The notes under the pieces: model-generated
Told to the model about the DNA's origin: nothing
The model's database searches: none
The model's input: only the letters and a program-made list of their open reading frames with translations
NCBI GenBank assembly: GCA_021201665.1
Contig: JAJQEO010000065.1
Span: 21,905-85,904, forward strand
DNA from: Lachnospiraceae bacterium
GTDB taxonomy: Bacteria; Bacillota; Clostridia; Lachnospirales; Lachnospiraceae
Reading direction: 5' to 3'
DNA: 64,000 bases
Position numbers and translations under genes: made by a program
Shown: in pieces, positions 1 to 7,786 of the stretch
Layout: each line of letters begins with the position of its first letter
Numbering within the stretch: the first letter of the stretch is position 1

Positions 1-56
1 CGAAAGAAAAGCCGGAATCATCTGGCGGCAGTGGGAAGAAGGGGGCGAAACAGACG

Positions 57-989
57 ATGAGAAAATACATCGGAAAACGATTATTACAGATGATACCGGT
101 CCTGTTTGGCGTGACCTTTCTGACCTTTCTTTTGCTGTATCTTTCGCCCGGCGATCCGGCAGAGAAAAAACTGAAGGCGCAGGGAATCGCGGTCAGCGAT
201 GAGGTCGTGGAACAGGTGCGCCAGGAGATGGGGCTGGACCGCCCCTTTCTCATCCAGTATGCCGACTGGCTTTTCGATGCTCTGCACGGCGATCTCGGCA
301 CCTCCTATAAAGACGGCCGGTCTGTGACAGAAAAGCTCGCGGAGGGGATGGGCAATACGCTCATCCTGTCCCTGGCGAGCCTTTTCTTTTCTCTGCTGCT
401 GTCCGTCCCACTGGCACTTTATACTGCGGTACGGAACAATCATTTTTCCGATTACCTGATCCGTTTCCTGACCTTTGTCGGGAATTCCGTGCCGAGCTTT
501 CTGCTCTCAGTACTTCTGATCTATTTTTTCTGTATACAGCTGAAATGGTTTCCGGTGATCGCAAAAGGAACTCTGCAGGGACTTTTTCTCCCGACGCTGG
601 CGCTGTCCATTCCGATGATCAGCCGCTTTATCCGGCAGTTCCGCGCGGAATTTCTAGAACAGCTCAGCCAGGAATACGTCACTGGCGCGCGTGTGCGCCA
701 TGTAAAGGAACATCTGATTTTGCTTTGCAATGTACTGCACAATTCCATGATGCCGATCCTGACCATCGTTGGCCTGTCGGTGGGGACGCTGATGGGCGGA
801 AGCGTGGTGATTGAGACCATTTTTATGTGGCCGGGTCTGGGAAAGCTGGTCATGGATTCCATCACAGCCCGCGATTACCCTGTGATACAGGGATTTGTGA
901 TTTTGATGGCGGTCCTTTATGTCGGGATTAACCTTTTGATAGATATCAGCTACCGGGTGTTTGATCCAAGGACGCAAAGTGTGCAGTAA
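57..989 (+). CDS. ABC importer permease, NikB/DppB type
   Basis: This 310-residue integral membrane protein is the first permease of a peptide/nickel-class ABC importer. A first membrane helix lies at about residues 12-31, a periplasm-side soluble segment follows, and about five more helices lie between residues 100 and 300. The EAA-type coupling loop that contacts the ATPase is recognisable around residues 205-225 (QEYVTGARVRHVKE). A purine-rich ribosome site (AAGAAGGGGG) precedes the ATG. Upstream of the start the window holds only 56 bases. One frame there ends in TGA overlapping this ATG, so an upstream gene, most likely the solute-binding protein, may be translationally coupled, but it cannot be read. 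The substrate (oligopeptide, nickel chelate or other) cannot be decided without that binding protein. Confidence 0.85.
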   Translation: MRKYIGKRLLQMIPVLFGVTFLTFLLLYLSPGDPAEKKLKAQGIAVSDEVVEQVRQEMGLDRPFLIQYADWLFDALHGDLGTSYKDGRSVTEKLAEGMGNTLILSLASLFFSLLLSVPLALYTAVRNNHFSDYLIRFLTFVGNSVPSFLLSVLLIYFFCIQLKWFPVIAKGTLQGLFLPTLALSIPMISRFIRQFRAEFLEQLSQEYVTGARVRHVKEHLILLCNVLHNSMMPILTIVGLSVGTLMGGSVVIETIFMWPGLGKLVMDSITARDYPVIQGFVILMAVLYVGINLLIDISYRVFDPRTQSVQ

Positions 990-1030
990 GGAACTGCAGG
1001 GTGAACAGCGCAAAAAGGAGGCGGAAAGGC

Positions 1031-1849
1031 ATGACATCAAAATCAAAAGCAAAAAAGCGGACGATTTTTTTTGCCATGCTGGCGATGATTCTGATCGTAT
1101 GCAGTATCCTCTCTCCGTGGCTGTGTCCGAACGATCCGAATGAGACGAACGCGCTGTATATGAAGGCTGCGCCGTGCCGACAGTTTCCATTTGGCACGGA
1201 CAGTTTGGGGCGCTGTGTATTTTCCAGAGTCTTGATGGGCGCGCGCACTTCGGTATTTTCTGCGCTGTTTCTGGTAGCAATTACCTTTCTGGCCGGGAGT
1301 GTGCTGGGGATGCTCTGCGGATACTATGGCGGATTGCTGGACGCGGTCGTGATGCGCCTGGCAGATACGATGCTTGCTTTTCCGCAGATGGTGCTTGCCA
1401 TTGCCGTCGCCGGAATTCTGGGAGGAGGCATGGGAAACGCCATGCTGGCACTTGGGATCACCGGCTGGACATTATATGCAAGGCTGGCGCGCAGCCAGGT
1501 ACTGGCGATAAAAAAAGAACCCTATGTCCTTGCAGCCAGGCTGGGAGGGAGCAGTGATGCCCGCATTCTGATCCGGCATATTTTTCCGAACATCCTGCCG
1601 CCGCTGCTCGTAAATGCGGCTACGCAGATCGGCGTCACCATGATGGGCTTTGCCGGATTGTCCTTTCTGGGGATTGGCGTACAGCTTCCGAATGCGGAGT
1701 GGGGCAGTATGATCAACGAAGCGCGCGGATATATGCAGCTCGCGCCGTGGACGGTGCTGGCGCCCGGCGGCGCGATGGTGCTGACGGTTATGATTTTTAA
1801 TTATCTGGGCGACTCCGTACAGGAGCTGATGGATGTGAAGGCAAAGTGA
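1031..1849 (+). CDS. ABC importer permease, NikC/DppC type
   Basis: This is the second membrane subunit of the importer, 272 residues. It begins with the cytoplasmic N-terminal helix usual for this subfamily and a membrane segment at about 13-32, followed by the conserved short soluble segment with the FGTDSLGRCVFSR motif found in NikC/DppC/OppC proteins. The remaining helices and an EAA loop (KEPYVLAARLGGSSDARILIRH) follow. The ATG at 1031 is chosen over an in-frame GTG at 1001 because a strong AAAAAGGAGG ribosome site lies just before it, inside the longer reading. It starts 41 bases after the NikB-type permease ends and precedes the fused ATPase, so the three form one operon. Confidence 0.85.
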   Translation: MTSKSKAKKRTIFFAMLAMILIVCSILSPWLCPNDPNETNALYMKAAPCRQFPFGTDSLGRCVFSRVLMGARTSVFSALFLVAITFLAGSVLGMLCGYYGGLLDAVVMRLADTMLAFPQMVLAIAVAGILGGGMGNAMLALGITGWTLYARLARSQVLAIKKEPYVLAARLGGSSDARILIRHIFPNILPPLLVNAATQIGVTMMGFAGLSFLGIGVQLPNAEWGSMINEARGYMQLAPWTVLAPGGAMVLTVMIFNYLGDSVQELMDVKAK

Positions 1850-1915
1850 AACAGAGAATCAGCAGGATTGAGAAAGCAGAAACGGAAATAGCAGAAAAGA
1901 GAAGCGGTGAGAGAT

Positions 1916-3853
1916 ATGCAAGGGAAAGCAGCCGGCAGCAAAACAGAATTTTTAATCCGTACAGAGCATCTTTGCCTGGGCTATGGTCATGCTGCTCCGG
2001 TTGTCTGCGATGTCTCATTAGCCATTGAGCCGGGAGAAATTCTCTGTATTGTTGGAGAAAGCGGAAGCGGAAAAAGTACTCTGCTGAAAGCGATCAAGAA
2101 TCCGAAGCTGTTCGGCGTAAAAATACTGGATGGGGATATTCTCGATGGCGGGGGAAATCGTCACATTGCCCGTAATGAAAATAAACAGAATGCCCTTGTT
2201 CACAAACATGCAGACAGACAGATTAAGCCAGAAAACACAGACAGGATCGGCATGATTTTCCAGAATCCGGGTGCTTCGTTTAATCCGATCCGCACATATC
2301 GCAGGCAGTTTCAGGAAACACTCAAAAGCAATGGCCTGTTCCGCGGCGAGGTGTCCTGGGAAGAGGTTCTTAACATGCTTGATACGCTGGGGCTGCCGGA
2401 TGGCGAACGGATTCTGGACAGCTGTCCATACGAGATGAGCGGCGGGATGAACCAGCGGATTGCGATTGCGCTTACCATGCTGCTTTGCCCCCGCCTGATT
2501 TTAGCTGACGAGCCGACCAGCGCACTGGATGTCACACTGCAGGGTCAGGTCCTCGATGAATTGCAAAGAGCCAGAGAGCTTTCCGGCACCGCGATTATGC
2601 TGGTGACGCACAATCTGGGTGTAGCCGCGAAGATGGCAGACCGGATTGTCGTGATGCACAAGGGACAGATTGTGGAGTGCCGGAGGGCGGAGGAGGTATT
2701 GCGCTCGCCGGAAGATTCTTATACGAAGGAACTGCTTTCCGCAGTGCCGCGTATTTTGCGGGATCCTTCGGTGGCTTCACAGAAATCTCCATATAACTGT
2801 TCGGAGCCGACTACTGGCAGGCCAAAGAATGCTCTGCTTGATGATGCAAGCCCGTTGACGGCACTACAAAAAGCATGGAATGGAGCAGATGACCTGTCGG
2901 CTAAATCACGGAATGTGATAAAGGATTGTCCGAGCCTGACGACTTTATCACAGAAGGAGAATGACAGACAAACAGTGCCTCCGGTCTTAGAGGTGCGCCA
3001 TCTGAGCAAAGCTTACCATCAGGGCCGCCGCGAGATTCAGGCGGTCCAGGATATCAGTTTCACCGTCCGCGAGGGCGAGTTTCTGGGAATTGTCGGAGAG
3101 AGCGGAAGCGGAAAAAGCACACTTCTGCGGCAGATTTCCGGACTGGAAACGCCGGATACAGGTGAAATCCGGCTGTCCGGGAAGCTTCTTTCCCCAAAAC
3201 GAACGAAAGAGGATTACCAGGGAATGCAGATGATTTTTCAGGAACCGGTATCTTCCTTTGATCCCCGCATCCGGATTGGCTCCTCCATTCTGGAAAATCA
3301 AAAGAACCTTTGCCGGAAGCATATGCGGGGCGGACAGCAGGGAGGATTTCCAGAAAAGTTTTTCAGGCAGACAAAGGTCTCGGCAGATCAGGAAAAGCTG
3401 CCTGTGCAAACGGGATTTTTGGCAGATCAGGAGGAGCTGCCTGCACCAATGGGATTTTCGGCAGATCTGGAGAAGCTGCTTGCTCAGACCGGACTTTCAA
3501 CAGAACTGAAGGATCGTTACCCATCTGCGTTAAGCGGCGGCCAGTGCCAGAGGGCGGCTATTTCCCGGGCGATTGCTGTTGGGCCAAAGGTATTGCTCTG
3601 CGATGAGATCACAAGCGCTCTGGACGTTTCCGTGCAGGCGCGCATCATTGATCTTCTGGTTCATCTGGCGAAAGAGAGAGGGATGGCAGTCGTGTTTGTC
3701 TCCCACGATCTGGCACTGGTCAGTACTATTTGCAGCCGTGTCATGGTGATGAAGGATGGCGCCTGTGTAGAATATCAGGAGACCGGAGATCTTTTGAATC
3801 ATCCGCAGAATGCGTATACAAGGCAACTGCTTGAGGCAGTACTGACGATTTGA
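1916..3853 (+). CDS. fused double ATPase of the peptide/nickel ABC importer (DppD-DppF type)
   Basis: Two complete ABC ATPase domains lie in one 645-residue chain, where this family normally uses two proteins. Domain 1 has Walker A GESGSGKST at 47-55, signature MSGGMNQR and Walker B LILADEPTSALD. Domain 2 (from about 365) has a second GESGSGKST, signature LSGGQCQR and Walker B VLLCDEITSALD. Both catalytic sets look intact. A low-complexity linker of about 70 residues joins the domains. Domain 1 carries a hydrophilic insertion between Walker A and the Q-loop. In domain 2, the helical subdomain just before the signature contains a 13-residue segment repeated three times (residues 490-528). An in-frame GTG at 1907 is an alternative start; neither start has a strong ribosome site. 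It energises the two permeases upstream. Confidence 0.85.
   Translation: MQGKAAGSKTEFLIRTEHLCLGYGHAAPVVCDVSLAIEPGEILCIVGESGSGKSTLLKAIKNPKLFGVKILDGDILDGGGNRHIARNENKQNALVHKHADRQIKPENTDRIGMIFQNPGASFNPIRTYRRQFQETLKSNGLFRGEVSWEEVLNMLDTLGLPDGERILDSCPYEMSGGMNQRIAIALTMLLCPRLILADEPTSALDVTLQGQVLDELQRARELSGTAIMLVTHNLGVAAKMADRIVVMHKGQIVECRRAEEVLRSPEDSYTKELLSAVPRILRDPSVASQKSPYNCSEPTTGRPKNALLDDASPLTALQKAWNGADDLSAKSRNVIKDCPSLTTLSQKENDRQTVPPVLEVRHLSKAYHQGRREIQAVQDISFTVREGEFLGIVGESGSGKSTLLRQISGLETPDTGEIRLSGKLLSPKRTKEDYQGMQMIFQEPVSSFDPRIRIGSSILENQKNLCRKHMRGGQQGGFPEKFFRQTKVSADQEKLPVQTGFLADQEELPAPMGFSADLEKLLAQTGLSTELKDRYPSALSGGQCQRAAISRAIAVGPKVLLCDEITSALDVSVQARIIDLLVHLAKERGMAVVFVSHDLALVSTICSRVMVMKDGACVEYQETGDLLNHPQNAYTRQLLEAVLTI
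3383..3499 (+). repeat. three tandem 39-bp in-frame units in an ABC ATPase gene
   Basis: Units begin at 3383, 3422 and 3461. They encode ADQEKLPVQTGFL, ADQEELPAPMGFS and ADLEKLLAQTGLS. The third unit runs directly into the segment leading to the signature motif and reads like the normal family sequence, so the first two look like duplicated copies that have since diverged. Confidence 0.85.
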
Positions 3854-3895
3854 TTCCGCCGGATGAACCTGAAAACAATGTGCTCTTCTTTCAGA

Positions 3896-5731
3896 TCAGG
3901 CCTCTTTTTTACGGTCAGGCCAAAGAAGTGCCCAGCCCACGCCCGAAAATGTCAGACAGTAAATTCCTCCGCTTACGGCGAAAACCGCCATTGGAGGAAT
4001 TTTTTGCGCAATTGCAGCGCGAAAAAGGAGAACGGCTCCTCCGCCGGTAATTGCCGGCAGGAGCATTTTTACAAACAGATCAGGCACGGAAACTGTCAGC
4101 CATGAGGCGCGGCGCAGCGTGAAGAGAATGCATACAGATACCAGGAGATCATCGAGCAGCAAGCCCCAAAGATATCCGTTCATTCCAAGGAGGGGGACGA
4201 GCCTCAGTATACAGAAAAAGCGCAGGGCGAACCCGGCGAGATTCCAGAGCAGGATGGAGGCGGAGCGGTCCAGACCGTGCAGAATGCTCATCATGGTCGT
4301 GTTTATGTAGATCAGCGGACAGATCAGGGCGAGTCTGCGGATATAGATTCCGGCCAGACTGTTTTGAAAGAGAATATAGCCGACGTTGTCTCCAAACAGC
4401 AAAAACAGCCCCAGACAAAAGCTGCCCAGAATGAGCCCGCCCATAAATGTAGCGTTGACCGTTTGGGTGACCTGCTTTTTCTGCTGAAGCGAGTGAGCTT
4501 CGGAAACCGTGGGGAGCAGGAGCATACCGAGCGCAGATGTGACTGCGGTCGGAAAAAGAATCATCGGCATAGCCATGCCGGTCAGGGTACCATAATCAGA
4601 GATGGCTTCCATGGAGCTCTGTCCGGCGCGCTGCAGCATCTGTGGGAGAAGAGATGCCTCGATCGCCTGCAGGACGCACATCAGCATGCGGTTCAGACCA
4701 AGAGGCAGAGAAACGGAGAGCATCTTCTGAGCGGACGAGCGGAAGCGGCGAAAAGCTGCGCCAGGATGGAACGGGATGGAGCGCATTACGGTGCCTGACT
4801 GTCTCAGGGAAGAGCGCAATGTGGTGCCTGACTGTCTCAGGGAAGAGCGCAATGGGATGTTTGACTGCGTTGGCATAGAATGCTTTGCACTGTGTGATTG
4901 TGCCCGCAGGGGATGTTTTGCTGTACTTGTGCGGCTCAGACATCCCATGCATGCCAGAACAAAAATGGCGCAGGCCGCCTCTCCCAAAAGCTGCCCGAGG
5001 ACCATGAGCCGGGCTCCGCCCGCAGTGCCATTTTGTAAGGAAAGACAGTAAGCTGACACGACAAAAAAGATGCGCACCATCTGTTCAATGAACTGGGAAA
5101 ATGCCGGAGGCAGTACTTTTTTCGACCCCATAAAATATCCGCAGACGCAGCCGTGTACTGTGGAAAACGGCAGTGAGAAAGCCATTACCTTTAAAAGTCC
5201 TGCGCAGGATTCTTCCAGAAGAAAACGCCTGGCGATAAGGTCTGCGCCAAAGTACAGCAGCACCATGCCCAGAACGGAGGCAGGGACAGACAGCAAAAGT
5301 CCGGTGAGCAGGGCGTGGCTTGCTCTTATGCGAGCTCTTTTTCGGTCCAGCTCTTTTTTTGCCGGCCGGTGATTTCTCTGACCAGATTTGCTCTGCGTTG
5401 GCCGGAGTTCTCCCTGACCAGATTCGTCCTTCGCTGCCTGTGTATTCTCCCGGTGCGGTATATCATCTGGTTTTCGGGCATTCTCACAAGCCACAGCATT
5501 CTCCGCAGCCAGTGCTTCCGCCACAAACCGGGAAACGGCCGTCTGTATGCCTCCGCCGCACAGCGCTGTGCAGAACGAAAAAACCGGAATGGTCATCTGA
5601 TAAAGTCCGATTTCAGCCGCACCAATTGTCCGGGAAAGGAATATTTTATAGAAGAAGCCGGCCACCCTGGTCAGCAGTCCCATGACAGTTAATAGAAGAG
5701 TTCCTTTGATGAGATAGCGTTTCTGATTCAA
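3896..5731 (-). CDS. SpoVB/MurJ-family polysaccharide flippase
   Basis: This 611-residue polytopic membrane protein of the MVF/MATE-like flippase superfamily is closest in pattern to SpoVB-type proteins of Firmicutes. The N-terminal helix (TLLLTVMGLLTRVAGFFYKI) with the following SRTIGAAEIGLYQM stretch is typical. Such proteins move lipid-linked wall or polysaccharide precursors across the membrane; SpoVB itself acts in spore cortex formation. About twelve to fourteen helices can be placed. Two long hydrophilic insertions interrupt the fold, at about residues 76-136 and 268-335, both in loops between helices. Each contains a tandem repeat (12 and 11 residues). They make the protein longer than the usual 500-550 residues. 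It diverges from the Rrf2 regulator gene and converges on the ABC importer operon. Its exact cargo is not shown by the sequence. Confidence 0.8.
   Translation of the reverse strand: MNQKRYLIKGTLLLTVMGLLTRVAGFFYKIFLSRTIGAAEIGLYQMTIPVFSFCTALCGGGIQTAVSRFVAEALAAENAVACENARKPDDIPHRENTQAAKDESGQGELRPTQSKSGQRNHRPAKKELDRKRARIRASHALLTGLLLSVPASVLGMVLLYFGADLIARRFLLEESCAGLLKVMAFSLPFSTVHGCVCGYFMGSKKVLPPAFSQFIEQMVRIFFVVSAYCLSLQNGTAGGARLMVLGQLLGEAACAIFVLACMGCLSRTSTAKHPLRAQSHSAKHSMPTQSNIPLRSSLRQSGTTLRSSLRQSGTVMRSIPFHPGAAFRRFRSSAQKMLSVSLPLGLNRMLMCVLQAIEASLLPQMLQRAGQSSMEAISDYGTLTGMAMPMILFPTAVTSALGMLLLPTVSEAHSLQQKKQVTQTVNATFMGGLILGSFCLGLFLLFGDNVGYILFQNSLAGIYIRRLALICPLIYINTTMMSILHGLDRSASILLWNLAGFALRFFCILRLVPLLGMNGYLWGLLLDDLLVSVCILFTLRRASWLTVSVPDLFVKMLLPAITGGGAVLLFRAAIAQKIPPMAVFAVSGGIYCLTFSGVGWALLWPDRKKEA
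3962..4006 (+). terminator. Rho-independent terminator overlapping the convergent gene
   Basis: Outer stem AAATTCCTCC / GGAGGAATTT, an inner GGCG / CGCC stem, then a T run. It lies 109 bases past the end of the ATPase gene and inside the 3' end of the convergent SpoVB-like gene, so it serves plus-strand transcription of the importer operon. Confidence 0.65.
4791..4856 (-). repeat. two tandem 33-bp units in the SpoVB-like gene
   Basis: Units at 4791-4823 and 4824-4856 are nearly identical. On the coding strand they give LRSSLRQSGTT and LRSSLRQSGTV (residues 294-315), within the second hydrophilic loop insertion. Confidence 0.85.
5351..5422 (-). repeat. two degenerate 36-bp units in the SpoVB-like gene
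   Basis: They encode SGQGELRPTQSK and SGQRNHRPAKKE (residues 104-127), within the first hydrophilic loop insertion. The period is clear at the DNA level although the copies have diverged. Confidence 0.65.
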
Positions 5732-5816
5732 AGACCGGCCGCCTCGTAAGGATTGCTTGCTTTATCCTATGCGGAAAAACCGGAATGATAGAACAGAATT
5801 GCTTATTAGTTTCCAG

Positions 5817-5845
5817 TTGAAGAATAAGAGAAATTATGTTAGGAT
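5817..5845 (+). promoter_or_regulatory. sigma-A-like promoter of the rrf2-iscS-mnmA operon
   Basis: TTGAAG, 17 bases, TAGGAT, about 60 bases before the regulator start. Between the promoter and the start lies an 8-bp inverted repeat (TGCCTGAA ... TTCAGGCA) that could form a leader hairpin or an operator. Confidence 0.5.
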
Positions 5846-5906
5846 GATGCCTGAAAATGATTGCAGCTTATGTCTGACAGAGGTCTTCAGGCATGTGGGA
5901 GGAAAC

Positions 5907-6377
5907 ATGAGATTATCAACGAAAGGCCGCTATGGGCTGCGGGCCATGGTGGATCTGGCTTTGAACAGCGAGGAGGAGGCAGTCTCCATCAGCAGCATTG
6001 CCCTGCGGCAGGGAATTTCTGAAAGCTACCTGGAACAGCTGATCGCGAAGCTGCGTAAGGCGAGTCTGGTCGTGAGCACCCGCGGCGTATCGGGCGGATA
6101 CCGCTTAAGCCGCCCGGCGGATCAGATTACGGCGGGCGACGTACTCCGCGCCCTGGAGGGCGATATGCGGGCAGTAGACTGCGGGGCTTTCAGCGGCGAG
6201 GGCTGCGAGGGCGCGGATCTGTGCGTGACAAAATATGTCTGGCAGCGGATCAATGAGAGCATTGAAGAAGCGATGGATCAGATTTTTATCAGCCAGCTGG
6301 TGGAAGAAAGCAAAAAAATGGCCGAAAAGAGCAGAAAAAGCCCGGAAGAGTTTGTGGGGAAACATTGCAACGGATAA
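5907..6377 (+). CDS. Rrf2-family Fe-S regulator, IscR type
   Basis: This is a 156-residue DNA-binding regulator. The N-terminus MRLSTKGRYGLRAMVDLAL and the winged helix-turn-helix at about 10-60 are characteristic of Rrf2/IscR proteins. Cys92, Cys100 and Cys106 match the three-cysteine cluster that binds a [2Fe-2S] centre in IscR. The start at 5907 follows a GGGAGG site; an upstream in-frame ATG at 5757 would add 50 unrelated residues and is rejected. It stands directly before a cysteine desulfurase and mnmA. By analogy with IscR it probably senses cluster status and controls this sulfur-transfer operon and its own promoter. The lysine-rich C-terminal tail is unremarkable. Confidence 0.88.
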   Translation: MRLSTKGRYGLRAMVDLALNSEEEAVSISSIALRQGISESYLEQLIAKLRKASLVVSTRGVSGGYRLSRPADQITAGDVLRALEGDMRAVDCGAFSGEGCEGADLCVTKYVWQRINESIEEAMDQIFISQLVEESKKMAEKSRKSPEEFVGKHCNG

Positions 6378-6498
6378 CTGTGCAGCCGATAAAACTGCAA
6401 TGGATAGCAGTGCATCGGATAATAGTGTAGCAGATAAAGCTAAAATTGACGGCACTGTAATTGATAAAGCTGCAAAGGATAGTACCGCAGCAGACAGC
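6373..6498 (+). repeat. about eight tandem 15-bp units between rrf2 and iscS
   Basis: Starting at GAT 6373 a 15-base period runs to about 6492, with each unit beginning GAT or GAC. In the frame of the downstream desulfurase it reads as pentapeptides of the form D-x-x-A-x (DNCAA, DKTAM, DSSAS, DNSVA, DKAKI, DGTVI, DKAAK, DSTAA), with no stop before the desulfurase start. The first bases overlap the end of the regulator gene. Confidence 0.8.
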
Positions 6499-6543
6499 TT
6501 CCGGCCCGCCCGGATAAGAATAAAGTTGGCGAGGGGATCCGAG

Positions 6544-7779
6544 ATGGATAAGTTTATATATCTGGACAATGCGGCTACAACGAAAACATCAGCGTCGGTT
6601 GTTGAGGCAATGCTTCCATATTTTACGGAATATTATGGCAATGCGTCCGGCATTTACAGCATTGGAGTAAAAAGCCGGGAGGCAGTGAACGAAAGCAGGA
6701 GGACCATCGCGGCGACCATCGGGGCCAGACCGGAGGAAATCTACTTCACCGCAGGAGGCACCGAGTCCGATAACTGGGCGCTCAGGGCGGCCGCGGAGAT
6801 GACGGGAATTACGGTCTTTGAAAATCAGCCTGGAGATCGTGCTGTCACAGCGAATTCCGGGTTTCACCGAAAAAATCATATCATCACAACAAAAATCGAA
6901 CACCACGCGATCCTGCACACCTGCGAATATCTGGAAAAGCGGGGCATCCAGGTCACTTACCTGAATGTCGATGAAAACGGGATCGTGAAACTGGAGGAGC
7001 TGAAAAAGGCAATCCGTCCGGAGACCTTTCTGATATCCGTCATGTTTGCCAATAATGAGATTGGTTCGCTGCAGCCAATCCGCGAGATCGGTGAGATCGC
7101 GCAGGAGCACGGCATTCTGTTTCATACAGATGCAGTGCAGGCGTATGGGCAGCTGCCCATCGATGTGGAGAAGCTGCATATCGACCTTATGAGTGCGAGC
7201 GCCCATAAGCTGAATGGTCCGAAGGGTGTTGGCTTTTTGTATATCCGCAGAAATCTGCGGCTGGGTTCCTTCATCCATGGAGGCGCACAGGAGCGCCACA
7301 GACGGGCCGGCACGGAAAACGTGCCTGGGATCGTGGGTTTCGGCCAGGCGGCGAAGGAGGCCTGCGAGAGCATGCAAAAAAGAGCAGAGCATGAACGAGT
7401 GCTGCGGGATTATCTGATTGACCGTGTCCTCCGGGAAATTCCCTATACGAGGCTGAACGGGCACCGAGAAAAGCGGCTTCCAAACAATGCAAATTTCAGC
7501 TTCCAGTTTGTCGAAGGAGAAACCCTGCTGATCATGCTGGATATGGAGGGCATCTGCGGCTCCAGCGGCTCGGCCTGCACGACCGGTTCTCTTGATCCGT
7601 CCCATGTATTGCTTGCGATCGGATTGCCGGATGACCTTGCGCATGGATCCTTGCGGCTGACATTAAGCGCTGAGACGACTCGGGAAGAGATTGACATCAC
7701 TGTGGACACGATCAAACGAATTGTGGAGCGGCTCAGAAGTATGTCGCCGCAGTATGAGGATTTTTGCAGGAGAGTGTAA
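6544..7779 (+). CDS. iscS: cysteine desulfurase, IscS/NifS family
   Basis: This 411-residue PLP enzyme takes sulfur from cysteine as a persulfide. The PLP lysine is Lys222 in SASAHKLNGPKG, and the catalytic cysteine is Cys345 in the SGSAC motif on the mobile loop, as in group I desulfurases. The early LDNAATTK motif and HTDAVQAYG segment also match. ATG 6544 is preferred, with GAGGGG upstream. The frame is open further 5' through the 15-bp repeat, so an N-terminally extended product is possible but unlikely. The gene lies between the Rrf2 regulator and mnmA with no iscU/nifU scaffold alongside, so feeding sulfur to MnmA for tRNA thiolation is a likely main role; Fe-S assembly is also possible. 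Confidence 0.92.
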   Translation: MDKFIYLDNAATTKTSASVVEAMLPYFTEYYGNASGIYSIGVKSREAVNESRRTIAATIGARPEEIYFTAGGTESDNWALRAAAEMTGITVFENQPGDRAVTANSGFHRKNHIITTKIEHHAILHTCEYLEKRGIQVTYLNVDENGIVKLEELKKAIRPETFLISVMFANNEIGSLQPIREIGEIAQEHGILFHTDAVQAYGQLPIDVEKLHIDLMSASAHKLNGPKGVGFLYIRRNLRLGSFIHGGAQERHRRAGTENVPGIVGFGQAAKEACESMQKRAEHERVLRDYLIDRVLREIPYTRLNGHREKRLPNNANFSFQFVEGETLLIMLDMEGICGSSGSACTTGSLDPSHVLLAIGLPDDLAHGSLRLTLSAETTREEIDITVDTIKRIVERLRSMSPQYEDFCRRV

Positions 7780-7786
7780 TTTTATT

